Shown: positions 18,459 to 27,450 of the stretch, one piece after another | Layout of the letters: each line of letters begins with the position of its first letter | How positions within the stretch are numbered: position 1 is the stretch's first letter | Assembly: GCF_017873435.1 (NCBI RefSeq) | Contig: NZ_JAGGKG010000001.1 | Coordinates: 496,001-560,000 of the forward strand | DNA length: 64,000 bases | Direction: 5' to 3' | Source: Paenibacillus turicensis | Lineage (GTDB): Bacteria; Bacillota; Bacilli; Paenibacillales; Paenibacillaceae | Notes under the pieces: model-generated | Databases searched by the model: none | Told to the model about the DNA's origin: nothing | The model's input: only the letters and a program-made list of their open reading frames with translations | Made by a program: the position numbers and the translations under genes

Positions 18459-19556
18459 ATGAAGTTGATGAAAAGTAGTGTGCTGGGTCTATGTCTTCTT
18501 ACAATGATTATCGTTTTGTCTGCATGCGGTAGTAAAGCTGAGAGCAAAATTGCTGCTGCCCCCTCGCCTCAAAAACCAATAGTAACCGTCTCTGAGGATG
18601 AGTTAAAAGAGGTGTATTTAGCTGGTGGCTGTTTTTGGGGAGTCGAAGCATATATGGCACGAATTCATGGGGTTCAAGATGTAACCTCTGGTTATGCCAA
18701 TGGAGAAGGTGAGCAACCTACCTATGAAGATGTTATTCGGGGTGACCGTGGTTTTGCTGAAACCGTTCATGTAAAATACGACCCAAAACAAGTAAATCTA
18801 GAGAAATTGCTTGAGTATTACTTCAGAGTGGTTGATCCTACTAGTCTAAATAAGCAAGGAAACGATCAAGGTATTCAATATCGGTCAGGTATTTATTATA
18901 CGTCAGATGAAGACGCTAAAATCATTCAACAGGCCGTAGCCGAAGAGCAAAAGAAATATGACAAACCGATCGTAACAGAAGTTAAACCGCTACAAAACTA
19001 TTATTTAGCTGAGGAATATCATCAGGATTATTTAGAAAAAAATCCAAATGGTTATTGCCATATTGATTTAAGTATTTTGGATAAACAAGAAATCGTGATT
19101 GACCCTACGATGTATCCACGTCCAACAAACGAAGTATTAAAGGATCGATTAACCAATGCCCAGTATGCCGTCGCTGTAAATAATAATACGGAACGCGCCT
19201 TTAGTAACGAATATTGGGACAATTATGAACCAGGCTTGTATGTGGATGTTACAACGGGTGAACCTTTATTTACTAGCGTAGATAAATATGATTCTGGCTG
19301 TGGCTGGCCGAGTTTTACGAAGCCAATTGCACCTGAGGTAGTCACGTATAAAACCGATACTAGCTTCGGGATGGAGCGTACAGAGGTTAGGAGTCGAGCA
19401 GGTGACATCCATCTTGGTCATGTGTTTGACGACGGGCCTGCCGATCGTGGTGGTAAACGTTATTGTATCAACAGTGCCTCCATTAAGTTTATTCCGCTAG
19501 ATAAAATGAGAGAAGAAAATTATGGATATTTATTGCCATTGATGGAATCAAAATAG
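18459..19556 (+). CDS. msrAB: MsrA-MsrB fusion lipoprotein (methionine sulfoxide reductase)
   Basis: 365 residues. Lipobox LSAC with Cys23 anchors it outside the membrane. MsrA domain at about 50-205: catalytic Cys58 in GGCFWGVEA, then [11 protein letters not shown]. MsrB domain at about 220-360: DSGCGWPSF (Cys281, candidate resolving Cys), [10 protein letters not shown], and catalytic Cys336 in RYCINSAS. The CxxC zinc pairs of E. coli-type MsrB are absent, as in PilB/streptococcal fusions. It reduces both S- and R-methionine sulfoxide in exported proteins. Last of the ccdA-trx-msrAB run; its natural substrate may include the Met-rich protein at 14794. Confidence 0.95.
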   Translation: MKLMKSSVLGLCLLTMIIVLSACGSKAESKIAAAPSPQKPIVTVSEDELKEVYLAGGCFWGVEAYMARIHGVQDVTSGYANGEGEQPTYEDVIRGDRGFAETVHVKYDPKQVNLEKLLEYYFRVVDPTSLNKQGNDQGIQYRSGIYYTSDEDAKIIQQAVAEEQKKYDKPIVTEVKPLQNYYLAEEYHQDYLEKNPNGYCHIDLSILDKQEIVIDPTMYPRPTNEVLKDRLTNAQYAVAVNNNTERAFSNEYWDNYEPGLYVDVTTGEPLFTSVDKYDSGCGWPSFTKPIAPEVVTYKTDTSFGMERTEVRSRAGDIHLGHVFDDGPADRGGKRYCINSASIKFIPLDKMREENYGYLLPLMESK

Positions 19557-19609
19557 CATGAATTTAGCGTATACATTTGAAGAGCGCTATAGAAGGAAGT
19601 GTTGAGTCT

Positions 19610-19981
19610 ATGAATTTACGTCTAAATTGGATTACGCTTAGGGTACAAGATCTTGAGACTTCATTACATTTTTATAACCAAGTATTAGGACTTCCTATTG
19701 AGCGTAAATTCGAGAGCAGAGGAAAGCAAATCGCGATGTTAATTATGGATGGGCAAGCGAAGCTAGAGCTGATTCAAGGAAGTGAGCAAGTGGTGAAGCC
19801 AGAGTGTGGGATCTCCCTTGGCTTTGAGGTGGAGTCATTAGATGAAGCTATGATTTATTTAAAAACCCAAGGCATCGAAGTAGCTCGTGGCCCCATTACA
19901 CCTAATCCTCATTTAAGTTTCTTCTATATACTTGACCCAGACGGCTTTGAGGTGCAATTAGCGGAGCATAATAAGAAATAA
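19610..19981 (+). CDS. VOC/glyoxalase-family protein
   Basis: 123 residues in the single-module-pair VOC form: LNWITLRVQDLETSLHFYNQVLGL, then SLGFEVESLDEAMIYL, and FYILDPDGFEVQLAE with the C-terminal metal-ligand Glu. The first ligand position, usually His in an HxxLxV motif, is Trp-Ile-Thr here, so metal binding is uncertain. ATG 19610 is preferred (AAGGAAG upstream) over a longer frame beginning in the preceding gap. Reaction unknown. It lies 53 bp after msrAB and may share its transcript. Confidence 0.8.
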   Translation: MNLRLNWITLRVQDLETSLHFYNQVLGLPIERKFESRGKQIAMLIMDGQAKLELIQGSEQVVKPECGISLGFEVESLDEAMIYLKTQGIEVARGPITPNPHLSFFYILDPDGFEVQLAEHNKK

Positions 19982-20043
19982 TAAATAGCCAAGACCTTAA
20001 CAGGATACTTTGACTATAATCATTGTTTACCTTTAACTGGATA

Positions 20044-20071
20044 TTGCTGAATAGTATGATAACATTATAAT
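20044..20071 (+). promoter_or_regulatory. predicted promoter of zinc-ribbon gene
   Basis: -35 TTGCTG (20044-20049), 16-bp spacer, perfect -10 TATAAT (20066-20071), about 20 bp before the start codon. Confidence 0.45.
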
Positions 20072-20090
20072 TCAGTTATAGGAGGCCCTA

Positions 20091-20342
20091 ATGGCTAAAA
20101 CAAAACGTGGTAAAGGCTTATGGAACACAACGTCAAGAGGAAGAGGAACTTGCCCAATCTGCCTCTCCACTCGCATCAAGCTGCTTTATTCTGCGACAAA
20201 TTCGGAAGGTAAACCAGTAACAGTATGTAAAAGATGTAGTTCAGCAACTGCAAAAAGTGCTGATCACGCTGTAGACACAGCGAATTTAGGATTTCGTAGG
20301 AAGCTACGGCGAGAACTAAATCAACTAAAGCAAAATGTGTAA
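20091..20342 (+). CDS. small basic zinc-ribbon protein, unknown function
   Basis: 83 residues, strongly basic. A zinc ribbon is evident: CPIC at 20-23 and CKRC at 46-49, a C4 knuckle pair. A basic N-terminus (MAKTKRGKGLW, SRGRG) and a basic C-terminal helix (FRRKLRRELNQLKQ) flank it. Composition and size resemble a ribosomal or RNA-binding protein, but I do not recognise a named family, and it is not S14 or L33/L40e by motif order. It has its own promoter, a GGAGG site and a strong terminator, so it is an independent small gene. Confidence 0.7.
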   Translation: MAKTKRGKGLWNTTSRGRGTCPICLSTRIKLLYSATNSEGKPVTVCKRCSSATAKSADHAVDTANLGFRRKLRRELNQLKQNV

Positions 20343-20381
20343 AAAGTAATGCAAGTTGATATGAAGGATTTTATATTGTAA

Positions 20382-20424
20382 GACGGGGTTACTCTAAATG
20401 ACAGAGTAACCTCGTTTATTTTTT
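20382..20424 (+). terminator. intrinsic terminator
   Basis: ACGGGGTTACTCT (20383-20395) pairs with AGAGTAACCTCGT (20403-20415) over a 7-base loop, followed by a T-rich tail to 20424. Confidence 0.88.
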
Positions 20425-20455
20425 AATTAGCAATCTTCACTATTTTATTAAGTGT

Positions 20456-21595
20456 TTATTCTACTCTAGTCACGTTATTTAATGAATATGTTCTGCCGCC
20501 GTCTTTTGTATAATGATAATTAAATGGACTTAAAAATTCAGCTACCTCGAACGTATCAAGATTAATAACAATATAGTGATTACCCCAGTCAAAATCTGTA
20601 GATGAATTACCTAATGTTCTTGGTGTCTTTAAGCCAGAAGGATCTATATAATTCATAACATGTACTACATCACCTTTATCATTACTATAATAACTATTAA
20701 AGTAGAGGTACGATCCTTTTGACACATCGATTAATAAGGCATTATTTGCCGTATACGGCTTACTGCTATTAAATGAAGCTAAATAAGTTCCCTTAGAGGT
20801 TATCGCGCTAATTGACATATCTCTTGCACTATACCCAAGAGGAAGATACCATGTTTCATGTTCCTCCCATTTTAAATTGGTTATGATATTATCACCATTA
20901 CTGCGAATTTCATTGTTACTATAAAATAAAACGACTCGGGCAAGATCTGATGTACGATTAATGATACTTTTGGCTCCAGAAGGATTAGAGCAATTCCACA
21001 TTAAGGTGTATGTCCCAGTAACTTTACCACTGGATGATCCTATCACAATGGCATAAGTACCAGAAGGTAAAGCCCCAAATTTATCACTGCTATTCGCATT
21101 AACAATAAAATTAGAAGGTTGCAAATTACCTTGGGCGTCAACTATAAATATTTGAGCTATTAATTCAGAACTGCTAGCAGCTAGTTTTAAAGCTGCCGTT
21201 CTATTACTAGAAGCATTAACTAAATAAATGTCATAGGCCCCTGTTAATTTTCCATCGCCAACAAAAACGGGGTCATTAATCTGCCAGGTGCTATTTGTTG
21301 ATATCCCTTGTGTAGTATTATTTTCAATATTATTGTAATTTTTTAGAGTATCTATTTTAAAATTTGTATTAACATTTAGTTGTGGGAAGCTACTATCATC
21401 TACAGTGATTTTTTGTATATCCTGTGCTTCCATTTTTTCTGCTTGATCAAAATCAGAATTGCTTATTTTTTGCACTATTCCCTCTGATTCATCATTAACA
21501 TTTGGTACATCATCTGTTGCAAAAACATTAGAATTCATTCCAAAAATCATGATAAGTGCTACCATCAATGGTAATAACTTTTTTAATCTAAACAT
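20456..21595 (-). CDS. secreted protein of unknown function
   Basis: 379 residues. Signal peptide MFRLKKLLPLMVALIMIFGMNSNVFA, then an acidic propeptide-like stretch (about 27-95) and a beta-rich body. Residues about 100-200 (STWQINDPVFVGDGKLTG, SGTYAIVIGSSSGKVTGTYTL) resemble a carbohydrate/prepeptidase C-terminal-like sandwich. Residues 215-379 have many Tyr and Asn and end DGGRTYSLNNVTRVE. No catalytic motif recognised. ATG 21595 has AAGGAAGG eleven bases upstream; a GTG at 21607 is too close to it. I do not recognise the family. Confidence 0.7.
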   Translation of the reverse strand: MFRLKKLLPLMVALIMIFGMNSNVFATDDVPNVNDESEGIVQKISNSDFDQAEKMEAQDIQKITVDDSSFPQLNVNTNFKIDTLKNYNNIENNTTQGISTNSTWQINDPVFVGDGKLTGAYDIYLVNASSNRTAALKLAASSSELIAQIFIVDAQGNLQPSNFIVNANSSDKFGALPSGTYAIVIGSSSGKVTGTYTLMWNCSNPSGAKSIINRTSDLARVVLFYSNNEIRSNGDNIITNLKWEEHETWYLPLGYSARDMSISAITSKGTYLASFNSSKPYTANNALLIDVSKGSYLYFNSYYSNDKGDVVHVMNYIDPSGLKTPRTLGNSSTDFDWGNHYIVINLDTFEVAEFLSPFNYHYTKDGGRTYSLNNVTRVE

Positions 21596-22027
21596 ATACC
21601 AACACACCTTCCTTAATATTATTTTTTTTCAGATTTTATTTAACTCTTAATTCATACTTTAATCTACTACCCACCTTCAAATTTAAAAGCTATTAATCTT
21701 AAAAAAATAGCCCTCTTCATTTTTTCACCTTCTTTCGGATTAAATGCTCTGCATCAAATCAATTCTAATTAGAGCTTAACTATCTGATAGGAAAAATTAT
21801 GCCGGAGAATTCTATTAAAATATCATCTTTTTATAAAATATGTATTAATTTGTAATTCAATATATTTCAATTATACATTAAAACCCATTAAATGAAAATT
21901 TTTTCCTGTTAACTAAAATATATTATTCTTTTTCGAATCATAACCTATTATTTTCACGTATACATTTTCAGAAGTATATTAATAGAGAAAATAGTAAACA
22001 TAATAAGACGATCGAGAGGTCACACCT
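21596..22027. other. 432-bp AT-rich divergent intergenic region
   Basis: Very AT-rich spacer between the divergent secreted-protein gene and the hydrolase gene. It must hold both promoters, but many TATAAT-like words occur and I cannot choose between them. No ORF, repeat or RNA recognised. Confidence 0.4.
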
Positions 22028-22936
22028 ATGTCTTTCTTTAAGAACCGAAAGTGGATTTTATGGTTAGTCGCTGTATTACTTATCGTTGTAGTCCCACTCA
22101 CGATTTTCTTGCAAATAATTATCCATTCCAACGTGCCAGCACTTGCGGAAGGAAGTATTGAGCAGCATTATTCACAACAGGGTAACTATGATGTAAAAAT
22201 AGAAGAGGTAAAGAGCACTAATGGTGAGGATTTACTTAGAATTTATTATCCCGCATTTCAAGTGGGCGAAACGTACCCTATTATTTCTTGGGGGAATGGA
22301 ACGGACGCTACACCTGATCGATACAACGAAATTCTTACTCATCTTGCTAGCTGGGGCTTCATCGTGATTGATTCCTATAGCAAAACAACAGGAACAGGCA
22401 AGGAAATTATGGAGGGAATTGAATACTTGGTAGGTCAAAACCAACAAGCAGACAGTTTATTTTATAAAAAAGTAAATATAGATCAGATTGGCGTAGCTGG
22501 ACATTCGCAAGGCTCAACTGGGGTTATTAATGCACATACTAACTTTAAAAATGGATCGTTAATTAAAACGATCGTATCGATTGCCCTGCCTGATTTGAAA
22601 TATTGTGATCCAGAGGATGTGTACGATACAGCACGTATTCAGGTTCCTTTTCTCATTATGGGCGGAACACGAGATTTTCTTATTTCACCACGATCAAGCA
22701 ATCAACTAGCTTTAAAACACACTAGCAAAAACACACCGGTTATGATGGGAATCGCAAAAGGTGCAGCACATACTGCAATTGAAGGTGATGGTGGTAATCA
22801 TCGAGGCTACTTAACTGCGTGGATGAGTTATCATCTGCTTGGTGATCAAGAAGCTAAGAAGGCATTTTATGGCGAGGATGCTGAGATGATGCATAATGGG
22901 AATTGGGTTGATGTGATGCAGGGAAATATGAGATAG
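22028..22936 (+). CDS. membrane-anchored or exported alpha/beta hydrolase (PET-hydrolase/cutinase-like)
   Basis: 302 residues. A strongly hydrophobic N-terminal helix (WILWLVAVLLIVVVPLTIFLQIII) without a clear cleavage site suggests an anchor. The alpha/beta hydrolase body has WGNGTDATPDRY (oxyanion region), nucleophile elbow GHSQGS, acid loop MGGTRDFLI and the catalytic His in AAHTAIEG. Its closest familiar shape is the dienelactone/cutinase-like esterases that act on ester polymers or lipids outside the cell; substrate not known. GAGAGGT precedes the ATG. Monocistronic, with a terminator behind. Confidence 0.8.
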   Translation: MSFFKNRKWILWLVAVLLIVVVPLTIFLQIIIHSNVPALAEGSIEQHYSQQGNYDVKIEEVKSTNGEDLLRIYYPAFQVGETYPIISWGNGTDATPDRYNEILTHLASWGFIVIDSYSKTTGTGKEIMEGIEYLVGQNQQADSLFYKKVNIDQIGVAGHSQGSTGVINAHTNFKNGSLIKTIVSIALPDLKYCDPEDVYDTARIQVPFLIMGGTRDFLISPRSSNQLALKHTSKNTPVMMGIAKGAAHTAIEGDGGNHRGYLTAWMSYHLLGDQEAKKAFYGEDAEMMHNGNWVDVMQGNMR

Positions 22937-22954
22937 GATAAAGGCGTGCATTAA

Positions 22955-22992
22955 CATAAAAAAACCGGCAGAAATGCCGTTTTTTTTATTTT
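22955..22992 (+). terminator. intrinsic terminator
   Basis: CGGCA / TGCCG stem with a GAAA tetraloop, flanked by an A-run and an eight-T run. Confidence 0.88.
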
Positions 22993-23116
22993 GGTAACCC
23001 AGTTACTATTTTCCATAATAATCAATTAAAATACAATAATTATTTATTAATGCTAATAAAATCCAATTTATAGCCGATATAATAAACAGATGTCAAAAAA
23101 GAAAGCAGGTGATAAA

Positions 23117-23155
23117 ATGCGAATTTCATTTTTTAGTATTTTTAAAAGTGGCTAG
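23117..23155 (+). CDS. possible 12-codon small ORF
   Basis: MRISFFSIFKSG followed by TAG, with a good AGCAGGTGATAAA ribosome binding region directly before the ATG. It ends 53 bp before the start of the next gene. It could be a leader peptide, a short hydrophobic peptide, or chance; no terminator lies between it and the next gene, so attenuation is not indicated. Confidence 0.25.
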   Translation: MRISFFSIFKSG

Positions 23156-23208
23156 GAATAACTCTATTTTACTGTAGTAGATAAGTTTAAAATAAGAGGA
23201 GGATAAGT

Positions 23209-24687
23209 ATGAAAAAGTTATTTTTTAAAGTAACAACTACTTTCTTAAGTACTATATTATGTCTTTCCTTGGTATACAGTATTAGTAATGCATCTGCATC
23301 AGAAATTGCAAAAGATGAAGTCCCCTCATCTCTTAGCATTACTGAAATACAGCATCAATTAAATGAAATTCCATTGAATAACAATGAACTACTCTCAAAT
23401 GTTAAAATACAAGAAAGCATTATTAATGATTCAAAAGTACTTTCAAATATTCAAGCCCAAGAAAACCAACCACCAGTTGCAGGTTTGAGAATGGTTGTGC
23501 TTAATCCAGCGTCAATGATAAATGGTAAGCTTACAACTAAAACACAAATTGCATGGTTATGGTCATACAATGGTGAAAACTATTCCTATGACCCTGATGG
23601 GGATAATATTGTAGATATGCAGGTTGGAGGTATTTCTAATAGTGATATTATAGGATCAATAAGTGGAAATATCGGATTTGCAACTCAATTTAATACCGCA
23701 GCACAATATCAGCTTACATTCAAGGTGAAAGATTCACGAGGTGCATGGTCAAATACAGCAAAATATGTATTTAATATAGAACCAGCTGATGGAAGCGCAA
23801 GACCAACAGCCAAAATTAGCTTTTCTTCTAACAAGCTAATCCCTAATCAATTAATGATGATCTCTTGGGCGGGATCTGACAATCTTGATAAGATAGCCAA
23901 TATTGGCGGAATGGTAATTAAGGATGGTGTAACCACGCCACTAACTGATTTTGTTAAACAAATGGATCAAACAAATTGTGTTCTATCTTTCAATGAAGTT
24001 GGTAATTACGAAATATGGTTCAGAGTTGGAGATAAAAATAACGCATGGTCAGATTGGACTATTCTTACAGTTGCAGTAGAAAGTGCCTCTATGACTGATG
24101 TAACGATAAATGGTATATATGAACCAACCAGCACCTCAGCTTGGTGGGTAGATAATCAGCGAGCAATTAGTACAGATGTAGAGGCAAGCCAAGCTGGCGC
24201 AGAATATTTATTCGAACACTTTGGTTCTCACAATTTCCCCTCCTCATTACCAGATAAAATAGTAACTGGGGTTGACTTTAAAGTTTCTGGTAGATTAATT
24301 TCAGATTCAGGAAATCCAATTGCTAATACAAGCGTAACAATTAATATGCCATTAACAAGGGGCTGTGGAATATACCAAACTATACTAACAGATAGCAATG
24401 GTTATTTCTCATATCAACCAAAAACAGATCAATTCTGGTTTGATACAGGTTACTTAACTAATGGAATTTATGACTATAGAGCTGTAGGTGACATTTCAGA
24501 TGTTTATACAAAATACATCCGCTCTTCATCTACAGGGACAAATTATCTGTATCCAACAGTGATAAAAGTTTCAGCAGGAGGAAAGACTTATACAGAGGAA
24601 ATTACCTTTTCAGTTGGTTACACTAAAGTACAGTCGGTTGGTAATATAATGTACTCTGGGGGAAATTGGATGTATATAGGTAAATAA
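23209..24687 (+). CDS. large secreted protein with Ig/PKD-like repeats, unknown function
   Basis: 492 residues with a signal peptide (to about residue 30, ASA). A helical Asn/Ser-rich stretch (31-85) is followed by two PKD/Ig-like domains (about 87-185 with YDPDGDNIVD and YQLTFKVKDSRGAWSNTAKYVF; about 195-290 with YEIWFRVGDKNNAWSDW). A C-terminal carboxypeptidase-regulatory-like beta sandwich follows (about 350-470; VSGRLISDSGNPIANTSVTI, DSNGYFSY). No catalytic motif. GAGGAGG precedes the ATG. Probably an extracellular binding or adhesive protein. Confidence 0.72.
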   Translation: MKKLFFKVTTTFLSTILCLSLVYSISNASASEIAKDEVPSSLSITEIQHQLNEIPLNNNELLSNVKIQESIINDSKVLSNIQAQENQPPVAGLRMVVLNPASMINGKLTTKTQIAWLWSYNGENYSYDPDGDNIVDMQVGGISNSDIIGSISGNIGFATQFNTAAQYQLTFKVKDSRGAWSNTAKYVFNIEPADGSARPTAKISFSSNKLIPNQLMMISWAGSDNLDKIANIGGMVIKDGVTTPLTDFVKQMDQTNCVLSFNEVGNYEIWFRVGDKNNAWSDWTILTVAVESASMTDVTINGIYEPTSTSAWWVDNQRAISTDVEASQAGAEYLFEHFGSHNFPSSLPDKIVTGVDFKVSGRLISDSGNPIANTSVTINMPLTRGCGIYQTILTDSNGYFSYQPKTDQFWFDTGYLTNGIYDYRAVGDISDVYTKYIRSSSTGTNYLYPTVIKVSAGGKTYTEEITFSVGYTKVQSVGNIMYSGGNWMYIGK

Positions 24688-24704
24688 GCATAAACAGAAG
24701 TAGG

Positions 24705-24741
24705 AGAAGCCCCTCGTTATGCTTTAACGACGGGCTTCTTT
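24705..24741. terminator. intrinsic terminator
   Basis: GAAGCCCcTCGTTA pairs with TTAACGACGGGCTTC over a short loop, then TTTG. Lies between convergent genes and may serve both. Confidence 0.8.
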
Positions 24742-24769
24742 GTGCGAAAATTCACAATACTTTTAATCA

Positions 24770-25744
24770 CTACTCCATACCACTCTCTCTCCCAAACTCA
24801 TCCAGCAACGCTCTCGCCCCATCTGTCAATTTAGCATTCATCAAATTATTTCTAAGCTCGCTTGCCCCTCGGAATCCACGCACATATATTTTGAAGAAAC
24901 GAGCAAGTGCACTAAAGGATCGTGGAATCTCGGCTGAATAATAATCATGAAGATCAAGGTGCAAGCGAAGCAAATCAAGCAACTCCTCGCTGCTATGCTC
25001 CTTTGGTTCGACCTCAAATGCAAATGGATTTTGGAATATACCTCGTCCAATCATAATTCCATCTACACCGTATTGCTCTGCCAGCTTAAGTCCTGTCTGA
25101 CGGTCAGGGATATCTCCGTTAATCGTTAGCAACGTGTGCGGTGCAATCTCATCACGAAGCTTTTTAATCTCAGGAATCAATTCCCAATGCGCATCTACCT
25201 TACTCATTTCTTCTCTCGTCCGTAAATGAATCGATAGGTTTACAATATCTTGCTGTAAAATGTGAGTTAACCAATCACGCCATTCTTCAACTGCAGTAAA
25301 GCCTAATCTCGTTTTCACACTTACAGGCAAGCCTCCAGCTTTAGCTGCTTGGATAATGTCTGCGGCAACCGTAGGACGGCAAATTAAGCCACTTCCCTTT
25401 CCATTTTCTGCGACGTTGACGACAGGACAACCCATATTAATATCAATGCCCTTAAAGCCTTCTTTCGCCATCCCAATGCTCATCTCACGAAAAAATTCAG
25501 GCTTATCTCCCCAAATATGAGCAACAATCGGTTGTTCATCCTCGGTAAAAGCTAAACGTCCACGCACACTTTTATGTCCCTCTGGATGACAATAGCTTTC
25601 CGTATTCGCAAACTCCGTAAAAAACACATCAGGTTTCCCCGCTTTGCTTACAACATGACGAAAAACAACATCCGTCACATCTTCCATCGGTGCTAATATA
25701 AAAAAGGGTCGTGGTAAATCACGCCAAAAATTTTCCTTCAACAT
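24770..25744 (-). CDS. tRNA-dihydrouridine synthase family protein
   Basis: 324 residues. FMN-dependent TIM-barrel of the Dus family: [13 protein letters not shown] (FMN loop), [19 protein letters not shown] (catalytic Cys), VKTRLGF, SIHLRTR and [12 protein letters not shown]. Reduces specific uridines of tRNA to dihydrouridine with NADPH. The Asn-Met-Gly-Cys-Pro form with APMEDVTD marks the variant Dus group common beside, not in place of, the main Firmicute dus gene, so the exact uridine position is not assigned. GAGGAG precedes the ATG. Monocistronic. Confidence 0.88.
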   Translation of the reverse strand: MLKENFWRDLPRPFFILAPMEDVTDVVFRHVVSKAGKPDVFFTEFANTESYCHPEGHKSVRGRLAFTEDEQPIVAHIWGDKPEFFREMSIGMAKEGFKGIDINMGCPVVNVAENGKGSGLICRPTVAADIIQAAKAGGLPVSVKTRLGFTAVEEWRDWLTHILQQDIVNLSIHLRTREEMSKVDAHWELIPEIKKLRDEIAPHTLLTINGDIPDRQTGLKLAEQYGVDGIMIGRGIFQNPFAFEVEPKEHSSEELLDLLRLHLDLHDYYSAEIPRSFSALARFFKIYVRGFRGASELRNNLMNAKLTDGARALLDEFGRESGME

Positions 25745-25891
25745 TTCAAATCTCCTCTATAGCTACAGGACCGTTGTCCAAAAATTGTGTTAAATAACTC
25801 TTTAAAACCTTTAAAATTGACATAAATAATCTATGACAGTGTAACATTGTTTAATCATCAAGATCAATGCTCTCCGCAATTCCATTAAGTA

Positions 25892-25926
25892 CAAAAAGAG
25901 CATCCCATTTAAGAGACGCTCGCTTT
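25892..25926 (-). terminator. intrinsic terminator of the sucrose phosphorylase operon
   Basis: On the minus strand GAGCGTC pairs with GATGCTC and is followed by TTTTTGT. Lies directly after the last gene of the long carbohydrate locus. Confidence 0.75.
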
Positions 25927-25936
25927 ATATACAAAT

Positions 25937-27406
25937 TTAAACCAAATACTCAACTTCTTGCCCGTTATCGTCAATATATTTAATGACAGTATGATTGCTT
26001 TTCAAGTTGATGAACAAGCTACACCATAATGTATCCTTTTTCCACGTAAACATGATTTCATCTTGGGCGCAAGGAACAATACTAAACTCCCCATTAAATG
26101 CATCATATTCATTTCTAAAGCGGATCAACTGCATAAGCCTTTGAACGACACTTTTTTGTACCGCGTCCTCAACTTCTTCTACAGTAAAGTTATGTCGATT
26201 GATTTCACGTCCTTCACCTGATTTTTCAACCGCTTCTGTATCATTTTCACCCGCAAGAAGTCCTACATAATAAACCTGAGGTATGCCTGGCACAAAAAAT
26301 TGAATGGCTCTGGCAGCCAAATAAGCATCATCATCATGATTCAAAACGGAATAATAAGAGCAACGAATTTGGTGAACATCAAAGCCATCCTCCGACTTAT
26401 GCTCATCAGATAAAATTAAGCTAAGGTTTGCTCCTCTTTCCAGACAAACATCCACAAGCTTTCTCGCTTCCTTTGGGTCAATCAACTCATCCATATCGGG
26501 CTTCACAGGGATACCGTCATGACAATCCAGCATCGTAAACTGCTTAGCAGGTCTGTTCTCCAAATATTGATAAAGCTTTTCGTTCGATTGCCCGATTAAA
26601 GTGTCCAATATCGTATAGGGTAAAATAAAATCATAAATCCAAAAGCCATGCTCAGCTAGCTTATACTGAATGGAATAGTGGGAATGAACCTCTGGTAATA
26701 GTTCAATACCAAGTGAGCTTGCAAGCTCGTTAATCCAATCTAGAAATTCATAAATTTCAGGTTCTACGAAAAAGCAGCTTGTCCCTAGCTTCTTAATAAT
26801 ATAACCCACTGCATCCAATCTCACGATTTTGACGTTATGCTTACTGAAGTTTTCAAAAAACTGTCTAAAAAGCGCTTTTACCTGCTCTGAATGAATATCT
26901 AAATCAATTTGCTCAGATGGATCGGTTTTGCCAAAGGTTGTCCATACCTTCTCTTCTTCACCTGTATTAGTAATCTGGAAGGTAGAATACGGAAGTGGTC
27001 TACGTAAAAACATTTTACTGATGTCCTCATCAACCGGTTGTCCATCCTCCCAAATTTTATCTAACGTAATAAACAGATCGACATATTCCGATTGTCTACC
27101 CTTTTCCAAAAAATCTTGGAAATACTTAGACTGCCTAGAGATATGATTGACCATTAAATCAACCAACACATCAAAGCTTTCGCCAATAGCGCTAACATCC
27201 TCCCAGCTTCCAAAAGCAGGATCAATCTCTAGGTACGTAAGTGGAGCAAACCCACGATCTCCCGAGGATGGGAAAGGAGGAAGAATATGAATGCCGCCTT
27301 TAAATATGTCCGAAAAGTGCTTTTTTAATAGTTCATGTAGCGTTTTTAAGTCTCCACCCATAGAGTCAGGATAAGTAATAAGCTGTACTTTATTTTTTAC
27401 TGCCAT
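25937..27406 (-). CDS. gtfA: sucrose phosphorylase (GH13)
   Basis: 489 residues, the normal length for the family. Converts sucrose plus phosphate into glucose-1-phosphate and fructose in the cytoplasm. GH13 motifs are present: DLMVNHIS, nucleophile Asp in VRLDAVGY, acid/base Glu in LLPEVHSH, and TMLDCHDGIP with the transition-state Asp. The N-terminus KVQLITYPDSMGGDL is typical of sucrose phosphorylase. AGGAGGAG precedes the ATG, with an extra ATG-TGA start-stop pair between them. Last gene of the locus, paired with fructokinase, so both halves of sucrose enter glycolysis with saved ATP. Confidence 0.93.
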   Translation of the reverse strand: MAVKNKVQLITYPDSMGGDLKTLHELLKKHFSDIFKGGIHILPPFPSSGDRGFAPLTYLEIDPAFGSWEDVSAIGESFDVLVDLMVNHISRQSKYFQDFLEKGRQSEYVDLFITLDKIWEDGQPVDEDISKMFLRRPLPYSTFQITNTGEEEKVWTTFGKTDPSEQIDLDIHSEQVKALFRQFFENFSKHNVKIVRLDAVGYIIKKLGTSCFFVEPEIYEFLDWINELASSLGIELLPEVHSHYSIQYKLAEHGFWIYDFILPYTILDTLIGQSNEKLYQYLENRPAKQFTMLDCHDGIPVKPDMDELIDPKEARKLVDVCLERGANLSLILSDEHKSEDGFDVHQIRCSYYSVLNHDDDAYLAARAIQFFVPGIPQVYYVGLLAGENDTEAVEKSGEGREINRHNFTVEEVEDAVQKSVVQRLMQLIRFRNEYDAFNGEFSIVPCAQDEIMFTWKKDTLWCSLFINLKSNHTVIKYIDDNGQEVEYLV

Positions 27407-27450
27407 GTCACATTTCTCCTCCTGATTAGCGCAGCTCAGTTGTTATTTCA

